A DNA stretch of 64,000 nt from Pseudomonas sp. CFII64 (GTDB lineage: Bacteria > Pseudomonadota > Gammaproteobacteria > Pseudomonadales > Pseudomonadaceae): the NCBI RefSeq assembly GCF_000416235.1, contig NZ_ATLO01000049.1, positions 372,001 through 436,000 of the forward strand. Direction: 5' to 3'. The position numbers and the translations under genes were made by a program. The notes beneath the pieces are model-generated. The model was not told the origin of the DNA. It did no database searches and saw only the letters and a program-made list of their open reading frames with translations. Positions 1 to 10,673 of the stretch are shown here, piece by piece. The number at the start of each line of letters is the position of its first letter. The first letter of the stretch is position 1.

Positions 1-907
1 GCTTGGAGACGAACCAATGCTCGGCGATCAGGTTGGCCATCTTCTTGGTGAAGATTTCCCCCAGCAGGGTTTTCAGCTCGCTGTTGGGCCGTTCGGCTTG
101 TTGCTCGTTGAGCCAGCTGGCGACGTCGTGATCCGGCAGCAGGTTGATTTCCACGGCATCGCCGGAATTCCAGAACGACGAGATTTGCAGGATCGCCGGA
201 CCGCTGAGGCCGCGATGGGTGAACAGGATGTTCTCGCGGAAGCTCGTGTCGTTGCAGCTGACCAGACAGTCCACCGAGGTGCCGGACAGCTCGGTGCAGA
301 TTTCCTTGAGCTGATCGGTGATGGTGAACGGCACAAGACCGGCGCGCGTCGGCAGCAATGTGTGGCCGAACTGCTTGCCGACCTGATAACCGAATCCGGT
401 GGCGCCCAGCGTCGGGATCGACAGGCCGCCGGTGGCGATCACCAGCGATTCGCAGCTCAGATTGCCCAGCGTGGTAGCCAGCGTGTAGCCGCTCTCGGTT
501 TTTTCGATCTGCTGCACGGACGTGTCCATATGCAGGCTGACGCCCGCTTGCCGGCATTCGTCCAGCAGCAGTTCGAGGATGTCGCTGGATTTGTTATCGC
601 AGAACAACTGGCCGAGCTTTTTCTCGTGATACGGCACGCCGTGCTTGGCGACCAGCGCGATGAAATCCCACTGGGTATAACGCGCCAGCGCCGATTTGCA
701 GAAGTGCGGATTCTGCGACAGGAAATTGGCCGGCTCGGTGTACAGGTTGGTGAAATTGCAGCGCCCGCCGCCGGACATGAGGATTTTCTTGCCGGGCTTG
801 TTGGCGTGATCGATCAACATCACCTTGCATCCGCGACTGGCAGCGGTCAGCGCGCACATCAAACCTGCGGCGCCAGCGCCAATGATCACAACGTCAGTAA
901 CGGGCAC
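1..907 (-). CDS. HI0933/YhiN-family flavoprotein (NAD(P)/FAD-dependent oxidoreductase), C-terminus cut by window edge
   Basis: About 302 residues are visible; the 3' part lies beyond the left edge. The protein begins (V/M)PVTDVVIIGAGAAGLM, an FAD-binding GxGxxG Rossmann motif, followed near residue 40 by KPGKKILMSGGGRCNFTN, the signature of the HI0933 (BaiN/YhiN-like) flavoprotein family. These are cytoplasmic flavoenzymes whose substrate is mostly unknown. The start is taken as the GTG at 907-905 because GAGGAA stands six bases upstream. It shares the minus strand with dbpA, which lies upstream of it and is separated by a REP pair. A gene of this family next to dbpA fits what I know of other Pseudomonas. 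The family call is secure, the physiological role is not. Confidence 0.85.
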   Translation of the reverse strand, partial: MPVTDVVIIGAGAAGLMCALTAASRGCKVMLIDHANKPGKKILMSGGGRCNFTNLYTEPANFLSQNPHFCKSALARYTQWDFIALVAKHGVPYHEKKLGQLFCDNKSSDILELLLDECRQAGVSLHMDTSVQQIEKTESGYTLATTLGNLSCESLVIATGGLSIPTLGATGFGYQVGKQFGHTLLPTRAGLVPFTITDQLKEICTELSGTSVDCLVSCNDTSFRENILFTHRGLSGPAILQISSFWNSGDAVEINLLPDHDVASWLNEQQAERPNSELKTLLGEIFTKKMANLIAEHWFVSK

Positions 908-937
908 AGCGGTTTCCTCGGGTGTCTGAATGACGCC

Positions 938-999
938 CTCGCGGATAAATCCGCTCCTACAAGAAAAATCTGATCCGTAGGAGCGGCTTTAGCCGCGAG
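938..999. repeat. REP pair (REPIN), type A + type A inverted
   Basis: Two inverted copies of the Pseudomonas REP palindrome. 938-960 reads CTCGCGGATAAATCCGCTCC on the plus strand and 977-999 carries GTAGGAGCGGCTTTAGCCGC. Head-to-head arrangement with a 16-base spacer makes a long imperfect hairpin. It fills the gap between dbpA and the flavoprotein gene and may act as a weak terminator or mRNA stabiliser. Confidence 0.9.
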
Positions 1000-1014
1000 G
1001 GTTTCAGTGGGTTC

Positions 1015-2394
<1,380 letters not shown>

Positions 2395-2489
2395 GGGATG
2401 GGCCTGCAAAACAAAATGTCGCGCAGTGTATCAGGTCCCGAGCCAGCCTGGCTGACTCCCGCCGGGTGGCGATAGGCCTGGTTTTTACT

Positions 2490-2579
2490 GTAGGACCGGC
2501 TTCAGCCGGGAGGACAGGTCATCAGGCTCAGAAGATGTATCCCCTGCCAGAGCCTTCTCCCGGCTGAAGCCGGTCTTAC
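2490..2579. repeat. REP pair (REPIN), type B + type B; overlaps the stop codon of the MFS gene
   Basis: Copies at 2490-2512 (GTAGGACCGGCTTCAGCCGG) and, inverted, at 2557-2579. The second has GTAAGACC instead of GTAGGACC as its head, and the TAA stop of the MFS exporter (2578-2576) lies inside that head. The palindromic stem is the CCGGC/GCCGG version. Confidence 0.9.
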
Positions 2580-3985
2580 GCAGCCTTGGGCTTCACCTCA
2601 CGCGACGGTAACTGCAGGAAAATCCCCGCCGCGAACATCGCCATGATGCCCACCGTCAGGAACGTCAGCTGGAAGGCGCCCAGCACGCTGCTCACTTCGC
2701 CGGTCGCGACCTGATCGGTAAAGCCGCCGAGCAATGCCGCCGCGCACGCCACGCCGAAGCTCAGGGACAACTGCGCGACCACCGACAGCAGGCTGTTGCC
2801 GCTGGCGGCGCTGGCGTCGTCCAGGTCGATGAGCGTCACGGTGTTCATGGCGGTGAATTGCAGGGAGTTCACCGCGCCCAGCAAGCCCAGATGCACCAGC
2901 AACAGCCAATACGGCGTTTCGCTGCCGACCAGGGCAAGGCTCGACAGCAGAATGCCGAGCATCAAGGTGTTGCCGGTGAGAATAATGCGATAACCCAGGC
3001 GCTCAATCAGCCAGCGCGCCACGGACTTGGCGAACATCGCCGCAGCCGCCAGCGGCAGCATGCTCATCCCCGCTTGGGAAGGCGAATAACCCAGTGCGAC
3101 TTGCAACAGCAGCGGCATCAGAAATGGCAGCGCACCACTGCCCAGTCGGGCGAACAGATTGCCGAGAATGCCCACCGCAAAGGTTCGCGTGCGAAACAGC
3201 GAAGGCGCGAACAGCGGCGCGTCCACATGCCCGGCGCGCAGCCAATAAGCGGCCAGGCAACCGAAGCCGCCGAACAGCAGCAAGACCACGCGCAGGTGCG
3301 GCAAGTGCAGTTCGCCGAGGCCCTCCAGCGCAATGGTAATCAGCACCATCGCCGCGCCAAACAGGGTGAAGCCGACACCGTCAAAACGCGTGCGGCCACC
3401 GCCAGCCAGGTCGGGAATGAAGTGCTTGACCGCGAAACAGCCGACAATGCCCACCGGAATATTGATCAGGAAGATCCAGTGCCAGCTCAGGTATTCCACC
3501 ATCCAGCCGCCCAGGGTCGGGCCCATCAGCGGGCCGAGCAGGCCGGGCAGGGTGATGAAACTCATGATCCGCACCAGCTCCGAGCGCGGATAAGCCCGCA
3601 GCACGATCAGGCGCCCGATGGGCAGCATCAAGGCCCCGCCGAGGCCTTGCACCACTCGCGCGCCGATCAGCATGGTCAGCGAATTGGACAGCGCGCACAG
3701 CAGCGAGCCGAAGCTGAACAGCAGGATCGCGCTGAAGAAAATCTGCTTGATGCCAAAGCGGTCGGCGATCCAGCCCGAGGCCGGGATCAGCAAGGCGATG
3801 GTGAGCATGTAGGCAATCACCACCGACTGCATGCGCAACGGGTCTTCGGCCAGCGAACGCGCCATTGAAGGCAACGCCGTGTTGAGAATCGTGCCGTCCA
3901 GGCTCTGCATGAAGAACGCAATGGCAACTACCCAAGGCAACCAGCGTAGGGCTTTTTCATCCAGAAGCGGGGCGGTGATCGGCAT
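2576..3985 (-). CDS. MFS multidrug exporter, DHA2 family, MdtD-like
   Basis: About 469 residues, inner membrane, 14-TM drug:H+ antiporter family. The N-terminus (WLPWVVAIAFFMQSLDGTIL, NTALPSMARSL) and the region SWHWIFLINIPVGIVG match E. coli MdtD closely. The loop motif GWIADRFGIKQIF (motif A, TM2-3) and RVVQGLGGALMLPIGR (motif B) are present. The frame opens at TTG 4009, but ATG 3985 has AAGGACCCCC just upstream and gives MPITAPLL, so it is chosen. No partner membrane-fusion or outer-membrane gene is adjacent, so it probably works alone; substrate unknown. The stop codon is inside a REP element. Confidence 0.9.
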   Translation of the reverse strand: MPITAPLLDEKALRWLPWVVAIAFFMQSLDGTILNTALPSMARSLAEDPLRMQSVVIAYMLTIALLIPASGWIADRFGIKQIFFSAILLFSFGSLLCALSNSLTMLIGARVVQGLGGALMLPIGRLIVLRAYPRSELVRIMSFITLPGLLGPLMGPTLGGWMVEYLSWHWIFLINIPVGIVGCFAVKHFIPDLAGGGRTRFDGVGFTLFGAAMVLITIALEGLGELHLPHLRVVLLLFGGFGCLAAYWLRAGHVDAPLFAPSLFRTRTFAVGILGNLFARLGSGALPFLMPLLLQVALGYSPSQAGMSMLPLAAAAMFAKSVARWLIERLGYRIILTGNTLMLGILLSSLALVGSETPYWLLLVHLGLLGAVNSLQFTAMNTVTLIDLDDASAASGNSLLSVVAQLSLSFGVACAAALLGGFTDQVATGEVSSVLGAFQLTFLTVGIMAMFAAGIFLQLPSREVKPKAA

Positions 3986-4024
3986 GGGGGTCCTTGTTGT
4001 TGTGCGCAAAGAACGGGTTGATTT

Positions 4025-4114
4025 GTAGGACCGGCTTTAGCCGGGAGGGCGGCAACCTACCTGAGGCATCTTCATTGCCTGGAATAATGCTCTCCCGGCT
4101 GAAGCCGGTCCTAC
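4025..4114. repeat. REP pair (REPIN), type B + type B
   Basis: Inverted copies at 4025-4047 (GTAGGACCGGCTTTAGCCGG) and 4092-4114, 44 bases apart, between the pmbA-like stop (4132) and the MFS start. Either a spacer element or a transcription/mRNA boundary. Confidence 0.9.
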
Positions 4115-4131
4115 GGGGCATGCGCTGGCGG

Positions 4132-5457
4132 TCAAAGCGTCAACGTCAACCGGCTGATTAAAGCCCCCGGCAGCTGACTCGACGCTGTCTGGCGCTCACT
4201 ATAGGTACTTGTCGAGAGAATCAGTTCCCGCTCTTGGGTCAAATCTTCCAATGCGCTGCCCAACAGGCTGTAGGCGCTGTCGTCGAAACGCATGGTGCTG
4301 ACCGGCGCCTGGATCTTGCCGTCTTCGACCCAGAACGTCGCGAAACGGGTCATGCCGGTCAGGCGCGCGGCGGCTTGATCGGAGTAGTTCAGGTACCAGA
4401 GATTGCCGATGTACAGGCCGGTGCCGATTCTCTCCAGGATCTGCTCAAGCTCCAGCGAACCTCCCGCCATGCTCAGGGAATTCGGCGACTCGCCCGGATC
4501 AGCGCCGTTGGTTGCCAGGCCATACTCGGCCGCGCTGGCCGAATCCACCAGTTGCTCGCGAGCCTGCCCGTTGGCGACCAAGGCCAGATCCTTGCGTGGA
4601 TAACCTTCGCCGGAAAACGCTGGAGACAGCGGGCCGCTGACCTGCTCGTCAAGGCTCACCAGCGGGCTCAAGTGGGCATCGCCGCTGTACAGACGCTGCA
4701 ACGGGCTGGTCTTGTTCGCCAGTGATTGCGCGGAAAAACCGCCCCAGCACAGCATGCCGATGATTTCGTCCATGGCCGCTGGCGCCAGATAGGCGCGGTA
4801 TTGCCCCGGCGCCAGGGTTTTCAGCGGACGGCCGATAAACTCCAGCTGCTCGCGCGCCAGTTCGAAGCGGCGGGCGAACGCGGCGTCGCTCCAGTCGTGC
4901 CCGGCATAGTTGGCTTTCACCGCCTGGCCGTTGTCGTGAAACAGACTCCAGTCGAAATTGAAACTGTTGGCCTGGTGCCAGCCCAGCGCGCCCCACGAAC
5001 TGGCGAAACCGCGATACAGCGGACCTGCCGCATAGAAACCCACCAGATCCAGCCCTTGCGCCAGACGAGCGATCTGCTCCACCACGTCGGCGCTGTCCGG
5101 CAATGGCTGCGCCTGCACGTTGCTGGTTTGCCAGGCGTCGGTGTTGGGTTTCAGGTACGGGTCCTTGGGCAGCAAGGTCAGGGTTTCGCGCAGCTGATGC
5201 AACGCTTCGCTCAGGCGTTGCCGGTCGATGTCGGCCTCACCTGACAGCGTCAGGCGCAAGTTGGCGTGACGCTCGTCGTCGATCAGCTTGAAGGTCACGC
5301 TGGCCTGCTGCACATGGCCGAGCTGACGCACCTTGGCGTGATTGAAGCGAATGAAATCCGATTCCTCGGCGTTGTAGGCGAGGGTAAATTGCTCCTGCTG
5401 CGTGAGCGCGCCCTTGAGGGATTCGACCAGCGCCTGGAATTGCTGTTGATGCGCCAT
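4132..5457 (-). CDS. PmbA/TldE-family subunit (paralogous pair)
   Basis: About 441 residues. TldE/PmbA is the non-catalytic partner that forms a heterodimeric zinc peptidase with TldD, digesting unfolded or modified peptides in the cytoplasm. Here the protein begins MAHQQQFQALVESLKGALTQ and has the family N-terminal strand region with RFNHAKVRQLGHVQQASV, but no HExxxH motif, as expected for the TldE subunit. The start at 5457 overlaps the tldD-like stop by one base (TGATG), so the two are translationally coupled. The longer upstream reading frame runs into the tldD-like gene and is discarded. It is clearly more divergent than the canonical PmbA, which Pseudomonas normally encodes elsewhere with tldD, so this is probably a second pair. 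Confidence 0.85.
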   Translation of the reverse strand: MAHQQQFQALVESLKGALTQQEQFTLAYNAEESDFIRFNHAKVRQLGHVQQASVTFKLIDDERHANLRLTLSGEADIDRQRLSEALHQLRETLTLLPKDPYLKPNTDAWQTSNVQAQPLPDSADVVEQIARLAQGLDLVGFYAAGPLYRGFASSWGALGWHQANSFNFDWSLFHDNGQAVKANYAGHDWSDAAFARRFELAREQLEFIGRPLKTLAPGQYRAYLAPAAMDEIIGMLCWGGFSAQSLANKTSPLQRLYSGDAHLSPLVSLDEQVSGPLSPAFSGEGYPRKDLALVANGQAREQLVDSASAAEYGLATNGADPGESPNSLSMAGGSLELEQILERIGTGLYIGNLWYLNYSDQAAARLTGMTRFATFWVEDGKIQAPVSTMRFDDSAYSLLGSALEDLTQERELILSTSTYSERQTASSQLPGALISRLTLTL

Positions 5458-6899
5458 CAGGCATCGCCTCCGAATACGTCGACCTGACTGAATACGCAGG
5501 CCGGAGATGCGTGACCGACGCGGATCACTTGATTGGGTTCGCCCTTGCCGCAGTTTGGCGTGCCCAGCACTTTGAAGGTGCTGGCATCGCCCACCGCGCT
5601 GAGGTTCTTCCAGAATTGCGCGGAAATCGCCCGGTAATTGGGGTTCTTGACCACGCCTTTGAGTTCGCCGTTTTCGATCAGCTGGCCCCATTCGCAGCCG
5701 AACTGGAATTTATTGCGCGCATCGTCGATGGACCACGAGCGATTGGTGGACATCAGAATGCCGTGCTCGATATTACCGATCAGCTGTGCCAGCGGTTGAT
5801 CGCCGGGCTCGATGTTCAGATTGGCCATGCGGTCGATGGGCGGGCGATTCCAGCCGCAGGCGCGACTGTTGGCGACGCCGTCCATGCCCGCACGATGCTG
5901 CGACAACGCACCGCCCAACGGACGCTCCAGCTTGCCTTCACGAATCAAAAACTGCTTGCTCGCGGCAGTGCCATCGTCGTCGTGGCTGTAGCTGGCCAGT
6001 TGCTCGGGGATTTCCGGGTCGAAGGTCACGTTGAGCAGCTTCGAACCATATTGCAGGCTGCCGAAGTCGCTGGCCTTGACGAAACTGGTGCCCGCGTAAT
6101 TGCGCTCGTCGCCGAGAATGCGGTCCAGTTCCAGCGGATGGCCGATGGATTCGTGGATTTGCAGGATCATTTGGTCCGGCATCAACAGCAGGTCGCGCGG
6201 GCCTTGCGGCGTGTTGGGCGCCATGATCAGTTGCAGCGCTTGATCGGCGACGTTACCCGCTGCGCCGATCAGCCCGCAGCTGGCGATGACTTCTGCGCCG
6301 CCTTGCTGGCCAAAGTTGTCCCGACCCAGGCTGCGGGTCTGGCTGTCGCTGCCGTCGTAGGCGGTCACGGTCATGCCCGGATAAACGAAACGCTGCGCCC
6401 GGCGAATCTGCGCGCCAGCGTTGTTGAGGTAGATCTGCTCAACGTTTTCCAGGCCCAGGCTGACTTGCCAGTTCACCAGGCGATCATCCTGCGGCACGGC
6501 CGTGGACTCGCTCATCAACAGGTGCAGACAATCGCTTAATGGCGGGAAGGCATCGTTCAGGTGCGGCGATACGTAGTCGGCGCGGGCGGTGGCGACGGTC
6601 TGGTCCGTCAAGTCCAGCAGTGCGTGGGGCGCCAGACGGCGGGCAAGGGCTTCGGCGTGTTCCAGCGCAGCCTGCAGGCCGCGTTGCGAGATGTCCTGGG
6701 TTGCGGCGTAGGCTTCCACGCCATTGAGGCGCACGGTCAGCATCGCGCCTTCGTCACTGCTCAGATAGGGCGGTTCGGCAACGTTCTTGCGCACGCACAA
6801 ATGCTGGCTGGTCTGGCGCACGTAACGCAGGGAATAGAATTGGGCGCGGCTCTGCAGGGCAGCAAACCGCTGCGAAAGCTGAGCGGAAAGATCGAACAT
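5457..6899 (-). CDS. TldD-family zinc metallopeptidase subunit (paralogous pair)
   Basis: 480 residues. Catalytic half of a TldD/E-type peptidase. HESIGH at 249-254 is the HExxxH zinc motif, and Cys450 in GTPNCGKGEP occupies the place of the third zinc ligand of E. coli TldD. The E. coli motif is HEGIGHPLEGD and here HESIGHPLELD, so the active site is complete. ATG 6899 is preceded by an AGAGG-type site. The first gene of a two-gene operon with the PmbA-like partner; its upstream side is a REP pair. Known TldD/E work on CcdA and azole-modified peptides such as microcin B17; no RiPP precursor or modification gene is visible here. Confidence 0.88.
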   Translation of the reverse strand: MFDLSAQLSQRFAALQSRAQFYSLRYVRQTSQHLCVRKNVAEPPYLSSDEGAMLTVRLNGVEAYAATQDISQRGLQAALEHAEALARRLAPHALLDLTDQTVATARADYVSPHLNDAFPPLSDCLHLLMSESTAVPQDDRLVNWQVSLGLENVEQIYLNNAGAQIRRAQRFVYPGMTVTAYDGSDSQTRSLGRDNFGQQGGAEVIASCGLIGAAGNVADQALQLIMAPNTPQGPRDLLLMPDQMILQIHESIGHPLELDRILGDERNYAGTSFVKASDFGSLQYGSKLLNVTFDPEIPEQLASYSHDDDGTAASKQFLIREGKLERPLGGALSQHRAGMDGVANSRACGWNRPPIDRMANLNIEPGDQPLAQLIGNIEHGILMSTNRSWSIDDARNKFQFGCEWGQLIENGELKGVVKNPNYRAISAQFWKNLSAVGDASTFKVLGTPNCGKGEPNQVIRVGHASPACVFSQVDVFGGDA

Positions 6900-6934
6900 G
6901 CAGGATGGCCTCTATCTGAATATTGCGGGGATTT

Positions 6935-6996
6935 CTCGCGGCTAAAGCCGCTCCTACGAGGCAGGCGTAATCCGTAGGAGCGGCTTTAGCCGCGAG
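6935..6996. repeat. REP pair (REPIN), type A + type A
   Basis: Inverted copies at 6935-6957 and 6974-6996 (GTAGGAGCGGCTTTAGCCGC), 16 bases apart. With the pair at 7183-7241 it occupies much of the 355-base gap between the tldD-like gene and betA; I see no gene in the remainder. Confidence 0.9.
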
Positions 6997-7182
6997 CGGA
7001 GCAACACGATGTTTCTGACTTGAACCGGGCAACCCTTGCTGCACAGGATCGCGTCGAACCGATTCGGCCCAGCGGCTCGGCGTTGAGGTTGATCGTTTGC
7101 GTGGCGCTAGATTAGGCCGGTGGCGATGTCGGGATCAAGCGCGGCGGGTGTAGATGGGATTTGCGGTGTTCGAAATGAATCC

Positions 7183-7241
7183 CTCCCGGCTGAAGCCGGT
7201 CCTACGGGAACACGCATCGTAGGACCGGCTTTAGCCGGGAG
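7183..7241. repeat. REP pair (REPIN), type B + type B
   Basis: Inverted copies at 7183-7205 and 7219-7241, separated by 13 bases, 13 bases beyond the betA stop codon. Position fits a 3'-end element of the betIBA transcript. Confidence 0.9.
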
Positions 7242-7254
7242 GGGCTTGACGCGG

Positions 7255-8958
7255 TTACTGGGCCGTACGGCTCACTTCCCGGGCCGGCTTGCCACGCGCA
7301 GGCTTGTCGCCCGCGACGAAGTAAGCGGCAGTGCTGCGTGGCAGCGGGGCGCGGCCGCGGATCTTGTCGGCGATTTTCTCGGCGATCATGATCGTTGGCG
7401 CATTGAGGTTGCCGGTGGTGATCAGCGGCATGATCGACGCATCGACAACCCGCAGGCCTTGCAGGCCATGCACACGACCTTCGCCATCCACCACGGCCAT
7501 CTCGTCGGTGCCCATCTTGCACGAGCACGATGGATGGAACGCAGTTTCGGCATGATCACGCACGAACTTGTCCAGATCCTCATCGGACTGCACTTCAATG
7601 CCGGGGCTGATTTCGCGGCCACGGTATGGATCCAGCGCCGGTTGCTGCATGATTTCCCGGGTCAGGCGGATGCCGTCGCGGAATTCCTGCCAGTCCTGCT
7701 CGGAAGCCATGTAGTTGAAAAGAATGCTCGGATATTCGCGAGGATTCTTCGACTTGATCTGCACGCGGCCACGGCTGGGCGAACGCATCGAACCCACGTG
7801 GGCCTGGAAGCCATGCTCTTTGACGCCATTGCTGCCGTTGTAGTTAATCGCGACCGGCAGGAAGTGGTATTGAATGTTTGGCCATTCGAAGGCTTCGCTG
7901 GAACGGATAAAACCGCCCGCTTCGAACTGATTGCTGGCACCGATGCCTGTGCCGAGGAACATCCATTCGGCGCCGATGGCTGGCTGATTCCACCACAGCA
8001 GCGATGGATACAGGGAAACCGGCTGGGTGCAGGCATATTGCAGGTACATTTCCAGGTGGTCTTGCAGGTTCTGACCAACGCCAGGCAGATCGTGAACCAC
8101 TGGCACATCGAGCTTGTTCAGCACGTCAGCCGGGCCGACGCCGGAACGCTGCAGGATCTGCGGCGAAGCGATGGCACCGCCGCACAGCAGGACTTCCTTG
8201 CGCGCACGGGCTTCGACGTGGGCGTCGTTGTCGCCCACCAGATAAGCCACGCCAACCGCGCGCTTGTCTTCAAACAGAATGCGGTCGGTCAGGGCGTGAG
8301 TCACGATGGTCAGCGTCGAGCGCTTTTTCGCTTCGTCCAGATAACCGCGAGCGGTGCTGGCGCGACGACCATTGGGCGTCACGGTGCGATCCATCGGGCC
8401 GAAACCTTCCTGCTGATAACCGTTGAGGTCTTCAGTGCGTGGATAACCGGCTTGCACGCCCGCTTCGACCATGGCGTGGAACAGTGGATTGTTGCCGGCT
8501 TTGGGCGTGGTCACGCTGACCGGGCCATCGCCGCCGTGATAATCGTTGGCGCCGGTGTCGCGGCTTTCCGCCTTGCGGAAATACGGCAGACAGTCCAGAT
8601 AGCTCCAGTCTTCCAGCCCCGGATTTTTCGCCCAGCCGTCGTAGTCCATCGCATTGCCACGGATGTAGCACATGCCGTTGATCAACGACGAACCACCCAA
8701 ACCCTTGCCACGGCCACATTCCATGCGGCGGCCGTTCATGTGCGGTTCTGGATCGGTTTCGTAGGCCCAGTTGTAGCGGCGGCCTTGCAGCGGGAATGCC
8801 AGTGCCGCGGGCATTTGTGTGCGGAAGTCCAGACGATAGTCCGGGCCGCCTGCTTCCAGCAGCAGAACGGTGACGCCTGGGTCTTCGGTGAGACGGGCTG
8901 CCAGAGTATTACCGGCCGAACCTGCGCCGATGATGATGTAATCGAATTCCTGGGACAT
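7255..8958 (-). CDS. betA: Choline dehydrogenase BetA
   Basis: 567 residues. Membrane-associated GMC-family flavoenzyme that oxidises choline to betaine aldehyde. FAD-binding GAGSAG lies at 11-16, and the GMC signature GRGKGLGGSSLINGMCYIRG near 80-100. The active-site His is in TAFHPSCSCKMG and the closing FAD-contact motif is GNLNAPTIMIAEKIAD. Length equals that of P. aeruginosa and E. coli BetA within a few residues, with a short basic C-terminal tail (RGKPAREVSRTAQ). Third gene of the betI-betB-betA operon; a REP pair separates it from betB, so its own translation start is used. BetI represses this operon and choline relieves it in the known system. Confidence 0.97.
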   Translation of the reverse strand: MSQEFDYIIIGAGSAGNTLAARLTEDPGVTVLLLEAGGPDYRLDFRTQMPAALAFPLQGRRYNWAYETDPEPHMNGRRMECGRGKGLGGSSLINGMCYIRGNAMDYDGWAKNPGLEDWSYLDCLPYFRKAESRDTGANDYHGGDGPVSVTTPKAGNNPLFHAMVEAGVQAGYPRTEDLNGYQQEGFGPMDRTVTPNGRRASTARGYLDEAKKRSTLTIVTHALTDRILFEDKRAVGVAYLVGDNDAHVEARARKEVLLCGGAIASPQILQRSGVGPADVLNKLDVPVVHDLPGVGQNLQDHLEMYLQYACTQPVSLYPSLLWWNQPAIGAEWMFLGTGIGASNQFEAGGFIRSSEAFEWPNIQYHFLPVAINYNGSNGVKEHGFQAHVGSMRSPSRGRVQIKSKNPREYPSILFNYMASEQDWQEFRDGIRLTREIMQQPALDPYRGREISPGIEVQSDEDLDKFVRDHAETAFHPSCSCKMGTDEMAVVDGEGRVHGLQGLRVVDASIMPLITTGNLNAPTIMIAEKIADKIRGRAPLPRSTAAYFVAGDKPARGKPAREVSRTAQ

Positions 8959-9051
8959 TACTGCACCCTCTTTGAAAATAATTGGAGCGGGGGAATGATT
9001 GGCTCACTCGACCCCTTGCACCCCATGCAAGTGCGCTAGCCTGGAGGCCTC

Positions 9052-9114
9052 CTCGCGGATAAATCCGCTCCTACGACGATGCGCCAGGTCCGTAGGAGCG
9101 GCTTCAGCCGCGAG
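9052..9114. repeat. REP pair (REPIN), type A + type A, inside the bet operon
   Basis: Inverted copies at 9052-9074 and 9092-9114 in the 173-base betB-betA gap. An intra-operonic REPIN can shield the 3' end of the upstream (betB) message and so set different betB and betA levels; that is inference. Confidence 0.9.
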
Positions 9115-9131
9115 GGCGTCAGTCGGGATGA

Positions 9132-10604
9132 TCAAAACACCGACGCGTAATCCCCAAGCTCAACCTGCACCGATTTGATCCGCGTGTACTGCGCCAGGGA
9201 GCTGATGCCGTTTTCACGACCCACGCCCGATTGCTTGTAGCCGCCGACCGGCATTTCCGCCGCTGATTCGCCCCAGGCGTTGATCCAGCAGATGCCGGCT
9301 TCGAGCTGGTGAATCACGCGGTGGGCGCGGCTCAGGTCTTTGGTGACGATACCGGCGGCCAGGCCGAATTCGGTATCGTTGGCGCGGCGGATCACTTCTT
9401 CCTCGCTGTCATAGCCGAGAATACTCATCACCGGGCCGAAGATTTCTTCACGGACGATTTTCATCTCGTCGGTGCAATCGGTGAATACCGTGGGTGCCAC
9501 GAAGGCGCCTTTGGCAAATTCACCTTCGGTCAGTCGCTCGCCGCCACACAGCAGGCGTGCGCCTTGCTCTTTGCCGGAGGCGATGTAACCCAGCACGCTT
9601 TCCATGTGGGCGAAGCTGACCAGCGGGCCGAAGTTGGTGTTGTCGTCTTCCGGATTGCCGACACGAACACGTTTCACACGCTCGACGATTTTAGCTTCGA
9701 ACGCGGCTTTCAATGCGTTGGGCACGAAGACGCGGGTGCCGTTGGTGCAGACCTGGCCCGAGCTGTAGAAGTTGGCCATCATCGCGATGTCGGCGGCACG
9801 ATCCAGATCGGCGTCGTCGAAGATGATCAGCGGCGACTTGCCGCCCAGTTCCATGGTCACTTCCTTGAGGGAAGAGCCCGAAGCGCTGGCCATGACTTTC
9901 TTGCCGGTGTTGACGCCACCGGTGAAGGAGATTTTCTCGATGCGCGGGTGTTCGGTGAGCCAGCTGCCGACCTCGCTACCGGCGCCGGTCAGCACGTTGA
10001 ACACGCCATCCGGCACGCCTGCAGCGGTGTAGATTTCTGCCAGCTTCAAGGTGGTCAGCGAAGTGACTTCGCTGGGCTTGAAGATCATCGCGTTGCCCGC
10101 TGCCAGCGCCGGTGCGGATTTCCACAGGGCGATCTGGATCGGATAGTTCCACGCGCCGATACCGGCAACCACGCCCAGCGGCTCGCGGCGGGTGTAGACG
10201 AAGGAAGACGTGCGCAGCGGGATTTGCTCGCCTTCGATGGCAGGCACCAGGCCCGCGTAATATTCCAGCACGTCGGCGCCGGTCACGATGTCGACGTATT
10301 TGGTTTCGGAGATGGCCTTGCCGGTGTCGAGGGTTTCCAGCGCGGCGAGTTCATCGTTGCGTTCACGCAAGATGTCCACGGCGCGACGCAGGATGCGCGA
10401 ACGCTCCATGGCGGTCATGGCGGCCCAGATTTTCTGGCCTTTCTCGGCGCTGACCACGGCGCGTTCGACGTCGTCTTTGGTGGCGCGCTGGACCTGTGCC
10501 AGGACTTCGCCGTTCGCCGGGTTGATGGCGTCGAAAGTCGCGTTGCTGCTGGCGTCCACGTAGCCGCCGTCGATGTAGAGTTTTTGCTGTTCGAAACGGG
10601 CCAT
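9132..10604 (-). CDS. betB: Betaine aldehyde dehydrogenase BetB
   Basis: 490 residues, cytoplasmic NAD(P)+-dependent ALDH-superfamily enzyme that converts betaine aldehyde to glycine betaine. MELGGKSPLIIF carries the general-base Glu and GQVCTNGTRVFVP the catalytic Cys; EIFGPVMSIL and the C-terminal VGRENGISSLAQYTRIKSV are typical of BADH. The length matches the well-studied P. aeruginosa enzyme. ATG 10604 has GAGGAC five bases upstream. Second gene of the operon, 69 bases after betI. Confidence 0.97.
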   Translation of the reverse strand: MARFEQQKLYIDGGYVDASSNATFDAINPANGEVLAQVQRATKDDVERAVVSAEKGQKIWAAMTAMERSRILRRAVDILRERNDELAALETLDTGKAISETKYVDIVTGADVLEYYAGLVPAIEGEQIPLRTSSFVYTRREPLGVVAGIGAWNYPIQIALWKSAPALAAGNAMIFKPSEVTSLTTLKLAEIYTAAGVPDGVFNVLTGAGSEVGSWLTEHPRIEKISFTGGVNTGKKVMASASGSSLKEVTMELGGKSPLIIFDDADLDRAADIAMMANFYSSGQVCTNGTRVFVPNALKAAFEAKIVERVKRVRVGNPEDDNTNFGPLVSFAHMESVLGYIASGKEQGARLLCGGERLTEGEFAKGAFVAPTVFTDCTDEMKIVREEIFGPVMSILGYDSEEEVIRRANDTEFGLAAGIVTKDLSRAHRVIHQLEAGICWINAWGESAAEMPVGGYKQSGVGRENGISSLAQYTRIKSVQVELGDYASVF

Positions 10605-10673
10605 AAAGTCCTCGCAAATTCTTGAGTGGTGGCGATGACTGATGTCAGGTGGGTGAGTGGCCGCTACAGGGCT

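Noticed and set aside
7120..9039. 639-codon plus-strand frame opposite betA
   Set aside because: Covers two REPs and the reverse of betA; not a protein.
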